This document shows positions 11,171 to 19,711 of a stretch of DNA of 64,000 nucleotides, one piece after another. Position numbers and translations under genes: made by a program. How positions within the stretch are numbered: position 1 is the stretch's first letter; each line of letters opens with the position of its first letter. Source of the stretch: Alphaproteobacteria bacterium (lineage in GTDB: Bacteria > Pseudomonadota > Alphaproteobacteria > Rhodobacterales > Rhodobacteraceae); assembly GCA_030425185.1 (NCBI GenBank), contig JAUIAU010000015.1:1-64000 (forward strand), read 5' to 3'. The notes beneath the pieces were generated by a model. It saw only the letters and a program-made list of their open reading frames with translations, did no database searches and had not been told where the DNA came from.

Positions 11171-11739
11171 CTGTGCGCCCCGTGATACTCGGCGTTCGGC
11201 TGCATCGCCACGGCCGAGGCCAGCCGGTTCGTCATGTTGAAGAACCCGGTCACGGCGGCAATGTCCCAGATATCGCGATCGCTGAAGCCCGCGTCGCGCA
11301 GGGCCTGGCGGTCGCTCTCCTCGACCGAGGACGAGGCCGTGGTGAGCTGGAGCGCGAACGCGACCATCGCCCGCTGCCGCGCGCTGAGCGGGGCCATGCG
11401 CCAGTTCATGACCAGCGCCTCGCCCAGCATCGGGTCGCCGGACAGCTCGCGCACCGCGGCCCCATGGGCCACCTGGCAATACCAGCAGCGGTTCTGCGCG
11501 CTGACCACCACCGCGATGATCTCGCGGTCGAGCTTCGACAGTCCGCTCGCGGCCAGCATCAGGTCGTTGTAGAGCGCGGTGAAGGTGTTCAGCTTCTCGA
11601 TGTCGAAGGCATGCGCGACCAGCACGTTGGGCACGAGGCCCAGCTTCTCGGCGCAGATGTCGAAGTAGCGCTGCGTCTCGGCGGGCAGCGGATCGAGGGG
11701 CGGCAGATCGAGTGCCGTCACCTTGGGAAAATCAGTCAC
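11167..11739 (-). CDS. Peroxidase-related protein, AhpD/carboxymuconolactone decarboxylase-like
   Basis: Predicted 190 residues. The redox motif CWYC followed by QVAHG is the AhpD-type active site, with two cysteines and a downstream histidine; the ALLAASGLSKLDRE-like helix upstream and NMTNRLASA downstream fit the uncharacterized peroxidase-related subfamily of the AhpD-like fold. Such proteins have alkylhydroperoxidase or thiol-reductase activity. The gene overlaps the acetyltransferase gene upstream by 8 bp and the OmpA-like gene downstream by 4 bp, so it is inside a tightly packed transcript of four genes. Confidence 0.88.
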   Translation of the reverse strand: MTDFPKVTALDLPPLDPLPAETQRYFDICAEKLGLVPNVLVAHAFDIEKLNTFTALYNDLMLAASGLSKLDREIIAVVVSAQNRCWYCQVAHGAAVRELSGDPMLGEALVMNWRMAPLSARQRAMVAFALQLTTASSSVEESDRQALRDAGFSDRDIWDIAAVTGFFNMTNRLASAVAMQPNAEYHGAHR

Positions 11740-12457
11740 GCGGGTCCCGATCGGGTGATTTCAGCCTGTAGTGGTAGTGTCCCACAGGCTGCATCCCGAG
11801 GGAAGAATAGAGCGTCCGGGCGGGCAGGTTTTCGCTGAGCGTCAGCGCGGCGAAGTGCTTCGCGCCCTGCGCCCGCGCCCAGACCGCCGCGCCGCGCATC
11901 ATGTTCTCGGCGCAGCCCTTGCGGCGGAAGCGCGGCAGGACGTGCACGGCATGGGTCATCGCCACGCCGTCGTGCAGCGCGGCGAAGGCGCAGCCGGCCG
12001 GGCTGTCGTCGATCCGCCCGAGGATCGTCGTCTTGGGGGCCCGCGCCCGCTCCATCACCGCGCGGCGGGCCGGGCCGATGCCGCCGTCCGCCCAGATCTC
12101 GGACTGGATCGCGAGGATCGGCCAGACCGGGAAGGCCCGCACGCGCGGCGGGCCGTCGCCCGCCACCGCGTCGATATCACCGAGCAGGATCACCACCGGG
12201 TCAACGACCTCGTAGCCGCGCGCCGCCAGCTGGTCGTCGAGGCCGGGCTGGTCGCCCTGGACTTGGAACAGGGGCGGCTGGCCCAGCGTCGCCATCGCGC
12301 TTTCGGCGTCCTCAATCTCGGAGCCGGTGACGGGGCGCGTGCAGGAAGCGGCCGAGACGCGCTTGCCGCCCCCCGCCCCCTCGCGCAGCGTGAAGGGGCC
12401 GCAGGGATGGAACGCCTGCGCGGGCCAGGTGCGGTCGATGACGTCGAAGAGGGTCAT
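11732..12457 (-). CDS. GNAT family N-acetyltransferase
   Basis: Predicted 241 residues. The C-terminal half carries the GNAT core: VHVLPRFRRKGCAENMM is the acetyl-CoA pyrophosphate-binding motif A and LTLSENLPARTLYSSLGM is motif B. The N-terminal half resembles a degenerate second GNAT fold, as in tandem GNAT proteins. The acceptor substrate cannot be predicted. The ATG at 12457 overlaps the stop of the upstream CinA-type gene by 4 bp and the 3' end overlaps the peroxidase-related gene by 8 bp. Confidence 0.85.
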   Translation of the reverse strand: MTLFDVIDRTWPAQAFHPCGPFTLREGAGGGKRVSAASCTRPVTGSEIEDAESAMATLGQPPLFQVQGDQPGLDDQLAARGYEVVDPVVILLGDIDAVAGDGPPRVRAFPVWPILAIQSEIWADGGIGPARRAVMERARAPKTTILGRIDDSPAGCAFAALHDGVAMTHAVHVLPRFRRKGCAENMMRGAAVWARAQGAKHFAALTLSENLPARTLYSSLGMQPVGHYHYRLKSPDRDPRD

Positions 12458-13188
12458 GCGGCGTCGGGGAAGGCGGTGCGCAGCGCCGCGACGGCGGCTG
12501 CCAGCCGCGCCGCATCGGTGCCCCGCACCACGAGATGGGTGCCGTAGACGCCGTCGCGGATGAACGGGTACGAGCCGAAGGACAGGTCGTCGAAGCTCCC
12601 GGCGATCCGGCCAAGGTCGGCGGCCACGTCCCCCTCGGGCCGCGAAAGCCGCAGGGTTTCCGACAGGACCGGGTCGCCGCCGGTCAGGCGCGGCAGCAGG
12701 CCCTCGACCATGGCCTGGAAGACCGAGGGCACCCCGGCCATGACATGCACGTTGCCGAGGGTGAAGCCCGGCGCGGCGGAGACCGGGTTGTCGATCAGGG
12801 TCGCGCCCTCGGGGATGCGGGCCATGCGCAGGCGCGCCTCGTTCAGCGTGCTGCCGGTCTTGGCGTAGTGCGCGGCCAGCAGGGCGCGGGCGTCTTCGCG
12901 CACTTCGATCGGGGCGCCCATCGCCTCGGCCACGGCATCGGCGGTGATGTCGTCGTGGGTCGGGCCGATCCCGCCCGAGGTGAACAGGTGGTCGTGGGCC
13001 GCCGCCAGCGCCCGCACGGTGGCGACGATGGTGGCGTGCTCGTCCGGGATCACGCGGACCTCGCGCAGGCGGATGCCCTTCTCGGTCAGCTTGCCCGCGA
13101 GGTGATGCATGTTGGCGTCGCGGGTCCGTCCCGAGAGGATCTCGTCCCCGATGATCAGGATGGCGGCGGTGGGGGCGGGCTGGGACAT
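12454..13188 (-). CDS. Molybdopterin-binding domain protein (CinA N-terminal type)
   Basis: Predicted 244 residues. It is a stand-alone MoaB/MogA-like domain: AILIIGDEILSGRTRDAN at the start and FTSGGIGPTHDDIT, the conserved GGxGPTxDD nucleotide/pterin motif. The C-terminal half matches the middle part of CinA proteins, but the CinA amidohydrolase domain (PncC, NMN deamidation) is absent at this length. Proteins of this short type are common in alphaproteobacteria; the true reaction is not established. First gene of a four-gene coupled cluster on the minus strand; 50 bp separate it from divergent sfsA. Confidence 0.88.
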   Translation of the reverse strand: MSQPAPTAAILIIGDEILSGRTRDANMHHLAGKLTEKGIRLREVRVIPDEHATIVATVRALAAAHDHLFTSGGIGPTHDDITADAVAEAMGAPIEVREDARALLAAHYAKTGSTLNEARLRMARIPEGATLIDNPVSAAPGFTLGNVHVMAGVPSVFQAMVEGLLPRLTGGDPVLSETLRLSRPEGDVAADLGRIAGSFDDLSFGSYPFIRDGVYGTHLVVRGTDAARLAAAVAALRTAFPDAA

Positions 13189-13238
13189 CGGGCGACCGTT
13201 CTTGTTCCGGGTGCGCTGTCGGGTGTAGGCCCCGGATC

Positions 13239-13961
13239 ATGCGCTTTCAATCCCCGCTGATCCCCGCCCGGCTGATCCGCCGCTACAAGAGGTTCCTCGC
13301 CGACGTGGTACTGGAGGAGACCGGTGCCGAGGTCGTCGCGCATTGTCCCAACCCCGGGGCCATGCTGGGCCTGGACACGCCAGGTGCGCGGATCTGGCTG
13401 GAGCCGAACGACGACCCGAAGAAGAAGCTGAAATTCGGCTGGCGGCTGGTCGAACTGGACGGCGGGCACATGGCCGGGATCGACACCGGCGTGCCGAACC
13501 GCGTCGTGGGCGAGGCGCTGCGGGCCGGCGAGGTGCCGGGTCTCGGGGCCCATGACACGGTGCGCGCCGAGGTGCGCTACGGCCGGAACAGCCGCGTCGA
13601 TTTCCTGCTCGGCGGGGCCGGGCAGCCCGGCACCTATGTCGAGGTCAAGAACGTCCACCTCAGGCGGGACGGCGACTGGGCCGAATTCCCGGACTGCGTC
13701 ACCGCGCGCGGCGCGAAGCACCTGGCGGAGTTGTCCGAGATGGTCGCGGCGGGGCATCGCGCGGTCATGCTCTACCTCGTCCAGCGCACCGACTGCGCGC
13801 GGTTCCGGCTGGCCGGCGATCTCGACCCCGGCTACGCGCGCGCCTTCGACGCGGCCCGCGCCGCCGGGGTCGAGATGCTGGCCTTCGGGACCCGCATCGA
13901 CCGGGCGGGTGTCCGGATCGGCCCGGCGCTGCCGGTGGACCCTGCGCCGCAGGCCGTGTGA
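13239..13961 (+). CDS. sfsA: Sugar fermentation stimulation protein A (nuclease-fold)
   Basis: Predicted 240 residues, full length for SfsA. Conserved segments: HCPNPGAMLGL near residue 35, TYVEVKNVHL, and PDCVTARGAKHLAEL. The restriction-endonuclease-like core residues (Asp in RVDFLL and E-x-K in VEVKN) are present. SfsA was first described as a maltose-metabolism regulator in E. coli and is now classed as a DNA/RNA nuclease-fold protein. It lies 61 bp upstream of map, on the same strand. Confidence 0.93.
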   Translation: MRFQSPLIPARLIRRYKRFLADVVLEETGAEVVAHCPNPGAMLGLDTPGARIWLEPNDDPKKKLKFGWRLVELDGGHMAGIDTGVPNRVVGEALRAGEVPGLGAHDTVRAEVRYGRNSRVDFLLGGAGQPGTYVEVKNVHLRRDGDWAEFPDCVTARGAKHLAELSEMVAAGHRAVMLYLVQRTDCARFRLAGDLDPGYARAFDAARAAGVEMLAFGTRIDRAGVRIGPALPVDPAPQAV

Positions 13962-13966
13962 CGGTC

Positions 13967-13995
13967 TGGCGAACCGGGGTTTTTGGTCCTATATT
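13967..13995 (+). promoter_or_regulatory. Candidate promoter for map
   Basis: TATATT at 13990-13995 is a good -10 hexamer, with a weak TGGCGA -35 at 13967-13972 and 17-bp spacing. It lies 28 bp upstream of the map start in the gap after sfsA. The -35 matches the consensus at only three positions. Confidence 0.35.
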
Positions 13996-14022
13996 CCGGC
14001 CCACTTGGAAGGAGCCAGTGCG

Positions 14023-14835
14023 TTGGACCAGGACTTGAAAGGACGCCTCAACCGCGACGGAATCCGCCTGCACGAGCCGGGCGACTTCGCGGGGATGCAC
14101 AAGGCGGGGGCGCTGGCGGCGCGGATTCTCGACGACATCGCGGCGCAGGTGCTTCCCGGCGTGACGACCGAGGCGCTCGACGCCGAGATCGAGCGCATGG
14201 TGAACGAGGCCGGCGCGACCAGTGCCACCATCGGCTACAAGGGCTACAAGCACGCCAGCTGCATCTCGCTGAACCACGTGGTCTGCCACGGGATTCCGGG
14301 ACCGAAGGTCGTCAAGGACGGCGATATCCTGAACATCGACGTGACGGTGATCGTGGACGGCTGGTTCGGTGATACCAGCCGGATGTACGTGGCGGGCACC
14401 CTCAGCCGGAAGGCCGAGCGGCTGATCCAGGTCACCCATGACGCGCTCTTCAAGGGGATCGAGGCGGTCCGGCCCGGCAACACCTTCGGGGACATCGGCC
14501 ATGCCATCCAGACCTATGTCGAGGGGCACCGGATGAGCGTCGTGCGCGATTTCTGCGGGCACGGGCTGGGACAGGTGTTCCATGCGCCGCCGAACGTGCT
14601 GCACTACGGCCGCGCGGGCAGCGGCCCGGTCCTGGAGGAAGGCATGTTCTTCACCATCGAGCCGATGGTGAACCTCGGGCGGCCGGAAACCAAGATCCTC
14701 GCCGACGACTGGACCGCCGTGACCCGCGACAAGTCGCTGTCGGCGCAGTTCGAGCATTCGGTCGGCGTGACGGCGGACGGGGTCGAGATCTTCACCCTGT
14801 CGCCCGGCGGCAAGTTCCACCCGACCTGGGGCTGA
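14023..14835 (+). CDS. map: Methionine aminopeptidase, type I
   Basis: Predicted 270 residues. Map removes the initiator methionine from nascent proteins. The five dinuclear metal ligands are all visible: D106 (NIDVTV), D117 (FGDTSRMY), H180 (CGHGLG), E213 (TIEPMV) and E244 (FEHSVGV). A substrate-contacting His is in VVCHGIPG. There is no ATG at the right place; I choose TTG at 14023 because AAGGAG at 14009-14014 is optimally spaced and the resulting N-terminus (DQDLKGRLNRDGIRLHEP) fits related proteins. A GTG or ATG further downstream would cut into the conserved start. Confidence 0.93.
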   Translation: MDQDLKGRLNRDGIRLHEPGDFAGMHKAGALAARILDDIAAQVLPGVTTEALDAEIERMVNEAGATSATIGYKGYKHASCISLNHVVCHGIPGPKVVKDGDILNIDVTVIVDGWFGDTSRMYVAGTLSRKAERLIQVTHDALFKGIEAVRPGNTFGDIGHAIQTYVEGHRMSVVRDFCGHGLGQVFHAPPNVLHYGRAGSGPVLEEGMFFTIEPMVNLGRPETKILADDWTAVTRDKSLSAQFEHSVGVTADGVEIFTLSPGGKFHPTWG

Positions 14836-14843
14836 GCGTCGGC

Positions 14844-15035
14844 TCAGCCCTCGTCGTCCGCGTCCCGGTCCCAATGGGACACCAGAACCGGCCGACCGCC
14901 CCAGCTTGCCGTCAGATCGCCCATCAGCACCGGGCCATGCGGACGCGGGCGCGGTCCGCCGGTGGCGGTTTCGTCCCGGGGCGGGCGGCGGAGCAGGCTC
15001 CATCCGGGGCGCAGGGCTTGAACGAGCGTGGTCAC
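14844..15035 (-). CDS. Small hypothetical protein, coupled to rsmD
   Basis: Predicted 63 residues, rich in Arg, Pro and Trp, with no recognised domain. It begins with GTG at 15035, which overlaps the rsmD stop codon by 4 bp (GTGA), the same coupling used between the two genes upstream. It ends 8 bp from the convergent map stop. The reading frame is short enough to be chance in GC-rich DNA, but the overlap pattern and the exact fill of the gap argue for translation. No function can be proposed. Confidence 0.5.
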   Translation of the reverse strand: MTTLVQALRPGWSLLRRPPRDETATGGPRPRPHGPVLMGDLTASWGGRPVLVSHWDRDADDEG

Positions 15036-15592
15036 GCGTCGGCCTCCATGAAACTGACGTGTGTCTCACCATAGCGCCTCTGGTCCAGCAGGGCAAAACC
15101 CGGCGGCGCGGGTTGCGGGGCGTTCTCTTCCCAGACCACCAGCGCGCCCGGCGCGATCCAGCCTCCCTCCCGCGCGGTGGCCAGTGCCCGGTCCCCCAGG
15201 CCCTTGCCGTAGGGCGGGTCGAGGAAGACCAGCGTGGCGGCGGTATCGGCGGGGCCCAGCTTGGTCGCGTCGCGGCGCAGCAGCCGCGCGGTGGACTGGG
15301 CGCGGCACCGGGCGATGTTCTCGACGATCAGCCGATGCGCGGGGTGCCCGGCCTCGACCAGCACGGCCCGCGCCGCGCCGCGCGACAGCGCTTCGAGCGC
15401 CAGCGCGCCGGTCCCCGCGAAAAGGTCCAGCACCACCGCGTCCGTGATCGGGTCGCCGAAGCGCCCGCCCGACAGCGTGTTGAACAGCGCCTCGCGCACC
15501 CGGTCGGTGGTCGGGCGCAGATGCGCGCCGGGGTCGCCCTTGCCGAGCGCGGCAAGGGTCAAGCCCCGGTTGCGGCCTGCGATGATCCTCAC
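15032..15592 (-). CDS. rsmD: 16S rRNA (guanine(966)-N2)-methyltransferase
   Basis: Predicted 186 residues from GTG at 15592. It opens with the family's RIIAGRNRG and RPTTDRVREALFN boxes, continues with the SAM-binding VLDLFAGTGALALEALSRGA motif I and has the catalytic DPPYGKG (the [ND]PPY motif of N6/N2 methyltransferases) near residue 130. RsmD methylates G966 of 16S rRNA in the 30S subunit. Its start overlaps the stop of the upstream flavoprotein gene by 4 bp. Confidence 0.94.
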   Translation of the reverse strand: MRIIAGRNRGLTLAALGKGDPGAHLRPTTDRVREALFNTLSGGRFGDPITDAVVLDLFAGTGALALEALSRGAARAVLVEAGHPAHRLIVENIARCRAQSTARLLRRDATKLGPADTAATLVFLDPPYGKGLGDRALATAREGGWIAPGALVVWEENAPQPAPPGFALLDQRRYGETHVSFMEADA

Positions 15593-16794
15593 TTGAGGAG
15601 CGACCGGAGGTCGGTCGCGGGGTCCGCGATCGCCCCGGGGTCCGGGCTGCGCCCGGCCTCGATCAGCCGCTTGCCGACCATGTAGCTGCGCGGCGCGTTC
15701 ATCGCGTCGACGGCCAGCAGCGTGGTCCCGGCATAGTACCAGTGCGAGGCGGACCCGGCCTCCTCGGGCCGGACCACGACGCGGTCGTAGCCGGTGTTCA
15801 GCCCGGCGATCTGCAGCTTGACGTCGTACTGGTCGGACCAGAACCACGGCTTCGGGTCATAGCCCGTTCCGGCCCCCAGCATGTTGGCGGCGACGCACTC
15901 GGCCTGGTCGATGGCATTCTGCACCGACTCGAGCCGCAGCCGCCCGCCGCGCCACGAGAACGAGGCGCAGTCGCCCGCCGCCCAGATCGCCGGATCGGAG
16001 GTCCGGCCGTGGGCATCGGTGGCGATCCCGTTGTCGAGGGTCAGCCCGGCCGCCTCGGCGAGATCGGTCGCGGGCCGGATGCCGACACCGACGATGACGA
16101 GATCGGCGGGCACCTCGCTGCCGTCGGTCAGCAGCGCGCCGGTCACCTCCCGGTCGCCGGTCAGGCGAGCGAGGCCGGTGCCTTCGCGCAGGTCAACGCC
16201 GTGCTGCCGATGCAGCGCGCGGAAGAACGTGCTGGTCTCCGGGGCGGCAACCCGTTGCAGGATGCGGTCTGCCATCTCCAGCAGCGTCACATTCAGCCCC
16301 AGCTTGGCGCAGACCGCCGCCGCCTCGAGCCCGATATAGCCGCCGCCGACGATCAGCGCCCGGCGTCCGGCGACGCAGTGCGGGGCCATGGCATCGACGT
16401 CGGCGATCGTGCGCACGGTAAAGACATTGTCGAGCGTGCCGCCGAGGGCCGCGGGAAGCGTGCGCGGAACCGAGCCGGTGGTCAGCGCGAGCTGGTCATA
16501 GGACAGCGTCTCGTTGCCCACGGTGATCGTGCGCGCGGCGCGGTCGAGGCCGGTCACCGGCGCCCCGAGACGCAGGTCGATCCCGGTCTCGGCATAGAAG
16601 CTCTCGGGCCGCAGGTAGAGCCGCTCCAGGGCCATGTCGCCCAGCAGATAAGCCTTGGACAGCGGCGGGCGCTGATAGGGCGGGGCGAGTTCCTCGCCGA
16701 TCAGGGTCAGGGGGCCGGAGTAGCCCAGACCCCGCAGCCGGGCACAGAGCGCTGCACCGGCCTGTCCGGCGCCGACGACGACGATACCGCTCAT
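15589..16794 (-). CDS. FAD-dependent ferredoxin/rubredoxin reductase-type oxidoreductase
   Basis: Predicted 401 residues. Typical of putidaredoxin- and rhodocoxin-type reductases: FAD-binding VVVGAGQAGAALCARLR at the N-terminus, PPYQRPPLSKAYL near residue 40, the NAD-binding ALIVGGGYIGLEAAA near 145, and AIWAAGDCASF near 265. It would pass electrons from NAD(P)H to a [2Fe-2S] ferredoxin or rubredoxin feeding an oxygenase. No ferredoxin, cytochrome P450 or Rieske oxygenase lies nearby, so the partner is elsewhere. It is the first gene of a coupled trio with rsmD and a tiny gene. Confidence 0.9.
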   Translation of the reverse strand: MSGIVVVGAGQAGAALCARLRGLGYSGPLTLIGEELAPPYQRPPLSKAYLLGDMALERLYLRPESFYAETGIDLRLGAPVTGLDRAARTITVGNETLSYDQLALTTGSVPRTLPAALGGTLDNVFTVRTIADVDAMAPHCVAGRRALIVGGGYIGLEAAAVCAKLGLNVTLLEMADRILQRVAAPETSTFFRALHRQHGVDLREGTGLARLTGDREVTGALLTDGSEVPADLVIVGVGIRPATDLAEAAGLTLDNGIATDAHGRTSDPAIWAAGDCASFSWRGGRLRLESVQNAIDQAECVAANMLGAGTGYDPKPWFWSDQYDVKLQIAGLNTGYDRVVVRPEEAGSASHWYYAGTTLLAVDAMNAPRSYMVGKRLIEAGRSPDPGAIADPATDLRSLLK

Positions 16795-16878
16795 GGGACG
16801 GGCCTTTCGCTATGCTTTTTCCGGGCCGGACCCTATATGACCGCTCACGCGAAACACAATCCGAACAGGAGCGATGGG

Positions 16879-17367
16879 ATGACGATTTCCGTGGGCGACC
16901 GCCTGCCCGAGGCGACCTTCGTGAAGATGGGCGCAGACGGCCCCGAAGAAGTGACGGTCGAGGCCCTCACCAAGGGCCGCAAGGTGGTCCTGTTTGCCGT
17001 GCCGGGGGCCTTCACGCCGACCTGCCACTCCGCGCATGTGCCGAGCTTCATCCGCACCAAGGACGGCTTCATGGAGAAGGGCGTGGATGAGATCGCCTGT
17101 GTCGCCGTGAACGACGCCTTCGTGATGAAGACCTGGGGCGACGCCACCGGGGCGACCGAGGCCGGGATCACCATGCTGTCGGACGGCGACGGCAGCTTCG
17201 CCAAGGCGATGGGCATGGTCTTCGACGCCCCGCCCGTGGGCCTGTTCAACCGGTCTGCGCGCTATGCGCTCTATGCCGAGGACGGCGTGGTGAAGGTGCT
17301 GAAGGTCGAGGAAGCGCGCGGCACCTGCGAGCTGTCCGGCGGCGAGTCGCTGCTCGACGCGATCTGA
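16879..17367 (+). CDS. Peroxiredoxin, Prx5/hybrid type
   Basis: Predicted 162 residues, right for Prx5-type peroxiredoxins. The peroxidatic cysteine is C49 in PGAFTPTCHSAHVPSF, the diagnostic PxxxTPxC motif. C74 (EIACVAVND) and a C-terminal Cys (GTCELSGG) could act as resolving residues. It reduces hydrogen peroxide and organic peroxides in the cytoplasm. ATG at 16879 is preceded by ACAGGAGCG; an ATG five bases earlier is in a different frame and ends at once. Convergent with phhB, with a shared hairpin between them. Confidence 0.93.
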   Translation: MTISVGDRLPEATFVKMGADGPEEVTVEALTKGRKVVLFAVPGAFTPTCHSAHVPSFIRTKDGFMEKGVDEIACVAVNDAFVMKTWGDATGATEAGITMLSDGDGSFAKAMGMVFDAPPVGLFNRSARYALYAEDGVVKVLKVEEARGTCELSGGESLLDAI

Positions 17368-17371
17368 CACC

Positions 17372-17402
17372 GGCCGGGGCGGGCCTTGCGCCTGCCCCGG
17401 CC
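17372..17402. terminator. Hairpin between convergent peroxiredoxin and phhB genes
   Basis: A 13-bp inverted repeat with one mismatch (GGCCGGGGCGGGC pairing with GCCTGCCCCGGCC) and a 5-nt loop lies 4 bp after the peroxiredoxin stop and just before the phhB stop. It is symmetric, so it could end transcripts from both sides; there is no strong U-tract. Confidence 0.55.
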
Positions 17403-17410
17403 TCCGAGCC

Positions 17411-17710
17411 TCAGCCCGCCAGCGCGTCCATCCGGGTCGCCAGCGCGACGTCCAGCACGGTCAGCCCGCCCGCGTCATGGGTCGAGAGCGTCACGTCCAC
17501 GGTCTTGTAGACGTTGAACCACTCCGGGTGATGGTCGGCCTTCTCGGCCTCGATCGCCACCTGCGTCATCCACCCGAAAGCGGTGACGAAATTCTTGAAC
17601 CGGAAGGTCTTGGTCAACGCGTCGCGGTCCTCAGCCATGGCCCATCCGGCGGCCAGAAGCGGGGCGAGCGCGGCCTCGCGTTCGGCCCCGGCGAGTTTCT
17701 CGGGTCTCAT
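17411..17710 (-). CDS. phhB: 4a-hydroxytetrahydrobiopterin dehydratase
   Basis: Predicted 99 residues, the usual size for pterin-4a-carbinolamine dehydratase. The family motif is present: an aromatic [15 protein letters not shown] helix, then [13 protein letters not shown] with the catalytic His pair, and [10 protein letters not shown]. It recycles the pterin cofactor of aromatic amino acid hydroxylases, although such a hydroxylase is not in the window; many bacteria keep the protein for other pterin chemistry. The ATG at 17710 overlaps the stop of the upstream COG3146 gene by 4 bp. Confidence 0.93.
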   Translation of the reverse strand: MRPEKLAGAEREAALAPLLAAGWAMAEDRDALTKTFRFKNFVTAFGWMTQVAIEAEKADHHPEWFNVYKTVDVTLSTHDAGGLTVLDVALATRMDALAG

Positions 17711-18912
17711 TCCTGGTCCTCCACGGTCATTTTCTTGAACGGCCCCCATTCGGCGAGGACGCCGTTCTCGTGCTCGACGGCGCGGCGCTCCTCGTCGAGG
17801 TAGCGGGCCACGGCGTCCGAAAAGCCCGGATCGGCGATCCAGTGCAGCGAATGGGTGATCACCGGCAGGTAGCCGCGCGCCAGCTTGTGCGAGCCCTGCG
17901 CGCCCGCCTCGACGGTGCCGAGGCCCTGCGCGATGGCATACTCGATGGCCTGGTAGTAGCAGAGTTCGAAATGCAGGCAGGGGTGGTCCTCGAGGCAGCC
18001 CCAGTAGCGGCCGTAGAGCTTGCTCCGCCCGATGAAGTTCAGCGCGCCCGCCACCGGTTCGCCATCGCGCTCGGCGAGGATCAGCAGGATGTCGTCGCGC
18101 AGCGTCTCGTGGGCGATGTCGAAGAAGCGCCGGGTCAGGTAGGGTGTCCCCCATTTCCGGCTGCCGGTGTCCTGGTAGAACGCCCAGACCGCGTCCCAGT
18201 GCTGCGGCTCGATCGCGTCCCCGGTCAGCAGCCGGATGTCGCCGCCGAAGCCCTGCGCCGTGGCGCGTTCCTTGCGGATGGTCTTGCGCTTGCGGCTCGA
18301 CAGGGCGGCGAGGAAGGCGTCGAAATCGGCATAGCCGTCGTTGACCCAGTGGAACTGCTGGCTGGCGCGCGGCATCAGCCCCATCGCCTTGCCCGCCGCC
18401 GCCTCGGCCTCGGTGCAGAAGGTGGCGTGCAGCGACGAGTAGCCCGCCTCCGCCGTCACCTGCACCGCGCCCTGCACCAGCGCCGCCAGCGCGGTCGCGG
18501 GGCTTTCCGGCCGGGTCAGGAAGCGGCGTCCCGAGGCGGGCGTGAACGGCACCGCGATCTGCATCTTCGGGTAATAGCGCCCGCCTGCCCGTTCATAGGC
18601 ATGGGCCCAGTTGTGGTCGAAAATGTATTCGCCCTGGCTGTGCGACTTGGCATACATCGGCGCGACGCCCAGCAGGCGGTCGCCGTCGCGCGCCACGATG
18701 TGCCGGGGCTGCCAGCCCGTGCCCGCGCCGACCGAGCCCGACTCCTCCAGCGCCAACAGGAAGCGGTGCGTGGTGAACGGGTCCTCGGCACGACCGCCGT
18801 CCGCGGCCTCCGGGCAGGCGCAGGCGTCCCAGTCGGCGGCCGTGATCCCGCGCAGCGACGGGAGAACGGTCAGCTCGATCCGGGTCTCGGTGTCGGGGGG
18901 GAAGGCGGTCAT
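17707..18912 (-). CDS. COG3146 family acyltransferase-like protein (peptidogalycan biosynthesis/FemAB-like GNAT)
   Basis: Predicted 401 residues. It matches the widely conserved COG3146/DUF482 proteins: [60 protein letters not shown] and [14 protein letters not shown] are the recognisable blocks. The fold is a double GNAT/FemAB-like N-acyltransferase. No substrate is known with certainty. It is 50 bp away from the upstream phosphodiesterase gene and overlaps phhB by 4 bp. Confidence 0.88.
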   Translation of the reverse strand: MTAFPPDTETRIELTVLPSLRGITAADWDACACPEAADGGRAEDPFTTHRFLLALEESGSVGAGTGWQPRHIVARDGDRLLGVAPMYAKSHSQGEYIFDHNWAHAYERAGGRYYPKMQIAVPFTPASGRRFLTRPESPATALAALVQGAVQVTAEAGYSSLHATFCTEAEAAAGKAMGLMPRASQQFHWVNDGYADFDAFLAALSSRKRKTIRKERATAQGFGGDIRLLTGDAIEPQHWDAVWAFYQDTGSRKWGTPYLTRRFFDIAHETLRDDILLILAERDGEPVAGALNFIGRSKLYGRYWGCLEDHPCLHFELCYYQAIEYAIAQGLGTVEAGAQGSHKLARGYLPVITHSLHWIADPGFSDAVARYLDEERRAVEHENGVLAEWGPFKKMTVEDQE

Positions 18913-18964
18913 GGCAGGGGCGTCCGGGCGCTTTCCCCGACAGATGGCCCGTCGCTGCGCCGCG

Positions 18965-19711
18965 TCAAGGCAGCGCCGCGGCGTAGCCCTCGAAGGTCAC
19001 GTTGTCGGCAATCCGGCGCGCGGCGGCCTCGGTCTCGGGCGAGCGGATCGTCCAGCAGAGCACGGCAAGACCCTCCGCCTTCAGCTCGGCCACGCGCGGC
19101 CGGCCGAGGTCGGCGGCCTCGTGGCTGATGAAGCTGGCCCCGACGGCGGTGGCATCCGGGATCGCGCGCAGGTGGTCCCGCACGGCGGTGGGTTGGCCGT
19201 AGCTTTCGTCCCAGCTTCCCGTGGTCAGGCCCCGCGGCACGTCGGGGGCCAGCGCGGCCATCCGGGCGACCATGCCGGGGTGGAAGGACATCACGGCGAC
19301 CGGACCGGCATAGCCCTGCAGCAGCGCGGCGGTGGCGGCCTCCAGCGCGCCGTCGTCGGGGTCCTGCGTCTTCAGCTCGATCAGCAGCGAAACCTGCCCC
19401 GCGACCTGGTCCAGTACATCGGCCAGGGTCGGGATGCGGTCGGACCCGCCGGTCAGGGCCAGCGTGCAGAGCTCGGCCGCGTCCCGGGCCCGCACCGGCC
19501 CCGTCGCGGCGGTCAGCCGGTCGAGCGTGTCGTCATGGAACACCATCGGCACGCCGTCAGCCGAGAGTTGCAGGTCGATCTCGATGCCATAGCCCGCCGC
19601 CACCGCACGGGCGATGGCGGTCGGGCTGTTCTCGATCACGCCCGCGTCGCGGTCATGCAGCGCACGATGCGCGAGCGGCACACGGCGAAAGGCGTCGGGA
19701 AGCGGTGTCAT
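18965..19711 (-). CDS. Glycerophosphodiester phosphodiesterase
   Basis: Predicted 248 residues with the GDPD TIM-barrel signature: AHRALHDRDAGVIENSPTA (catalytic His-Arg and metal-binding Glu-Asn), GIEIDLQLSADG (Glu-x-Asp) and MVFHDDTLDRLT (second catalytic His). It hydrolyses glycerophosphodiesters from phospholipid turnover to sn-glycerol-3-phosphate and an alcohol. It has no signal peptide, so it is cytoplasmic. The ATG at 19711 overlaps the ridA-like stop by 4 bp. The product could feed the GlpD route found elsewhere in this window. Confidence 0.93.
   Translation of the reverse strand: MTPLPDAFRRVPLAHRALHDRDAGVIENSPTAIARAVAAGYGIEIDLQLSADGVPMVFHDDTLDRLTAATGPVRARDAAELCTLALTGGSDRIPTLADVLDQVAGQVSLLIELKTQDPDDGALEAATAALLQGYAGPVAVMSFHPGMVARMAALAPDVPRGLTTGSWDESYGQPTAVRDHLRAIPDATAVGASFISHEAADLGRPRVAELKAEGLAVLCWTIRSPETEAAARRIADNVTFEGYAAALP

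Noticed and set aside
12454-13188. Full CinA with nicotinamide-nucleotide amidohydrolase
   Set aside because: The protein stops after the MoaB-like and middle parts; no PncC domain follows in any frame.
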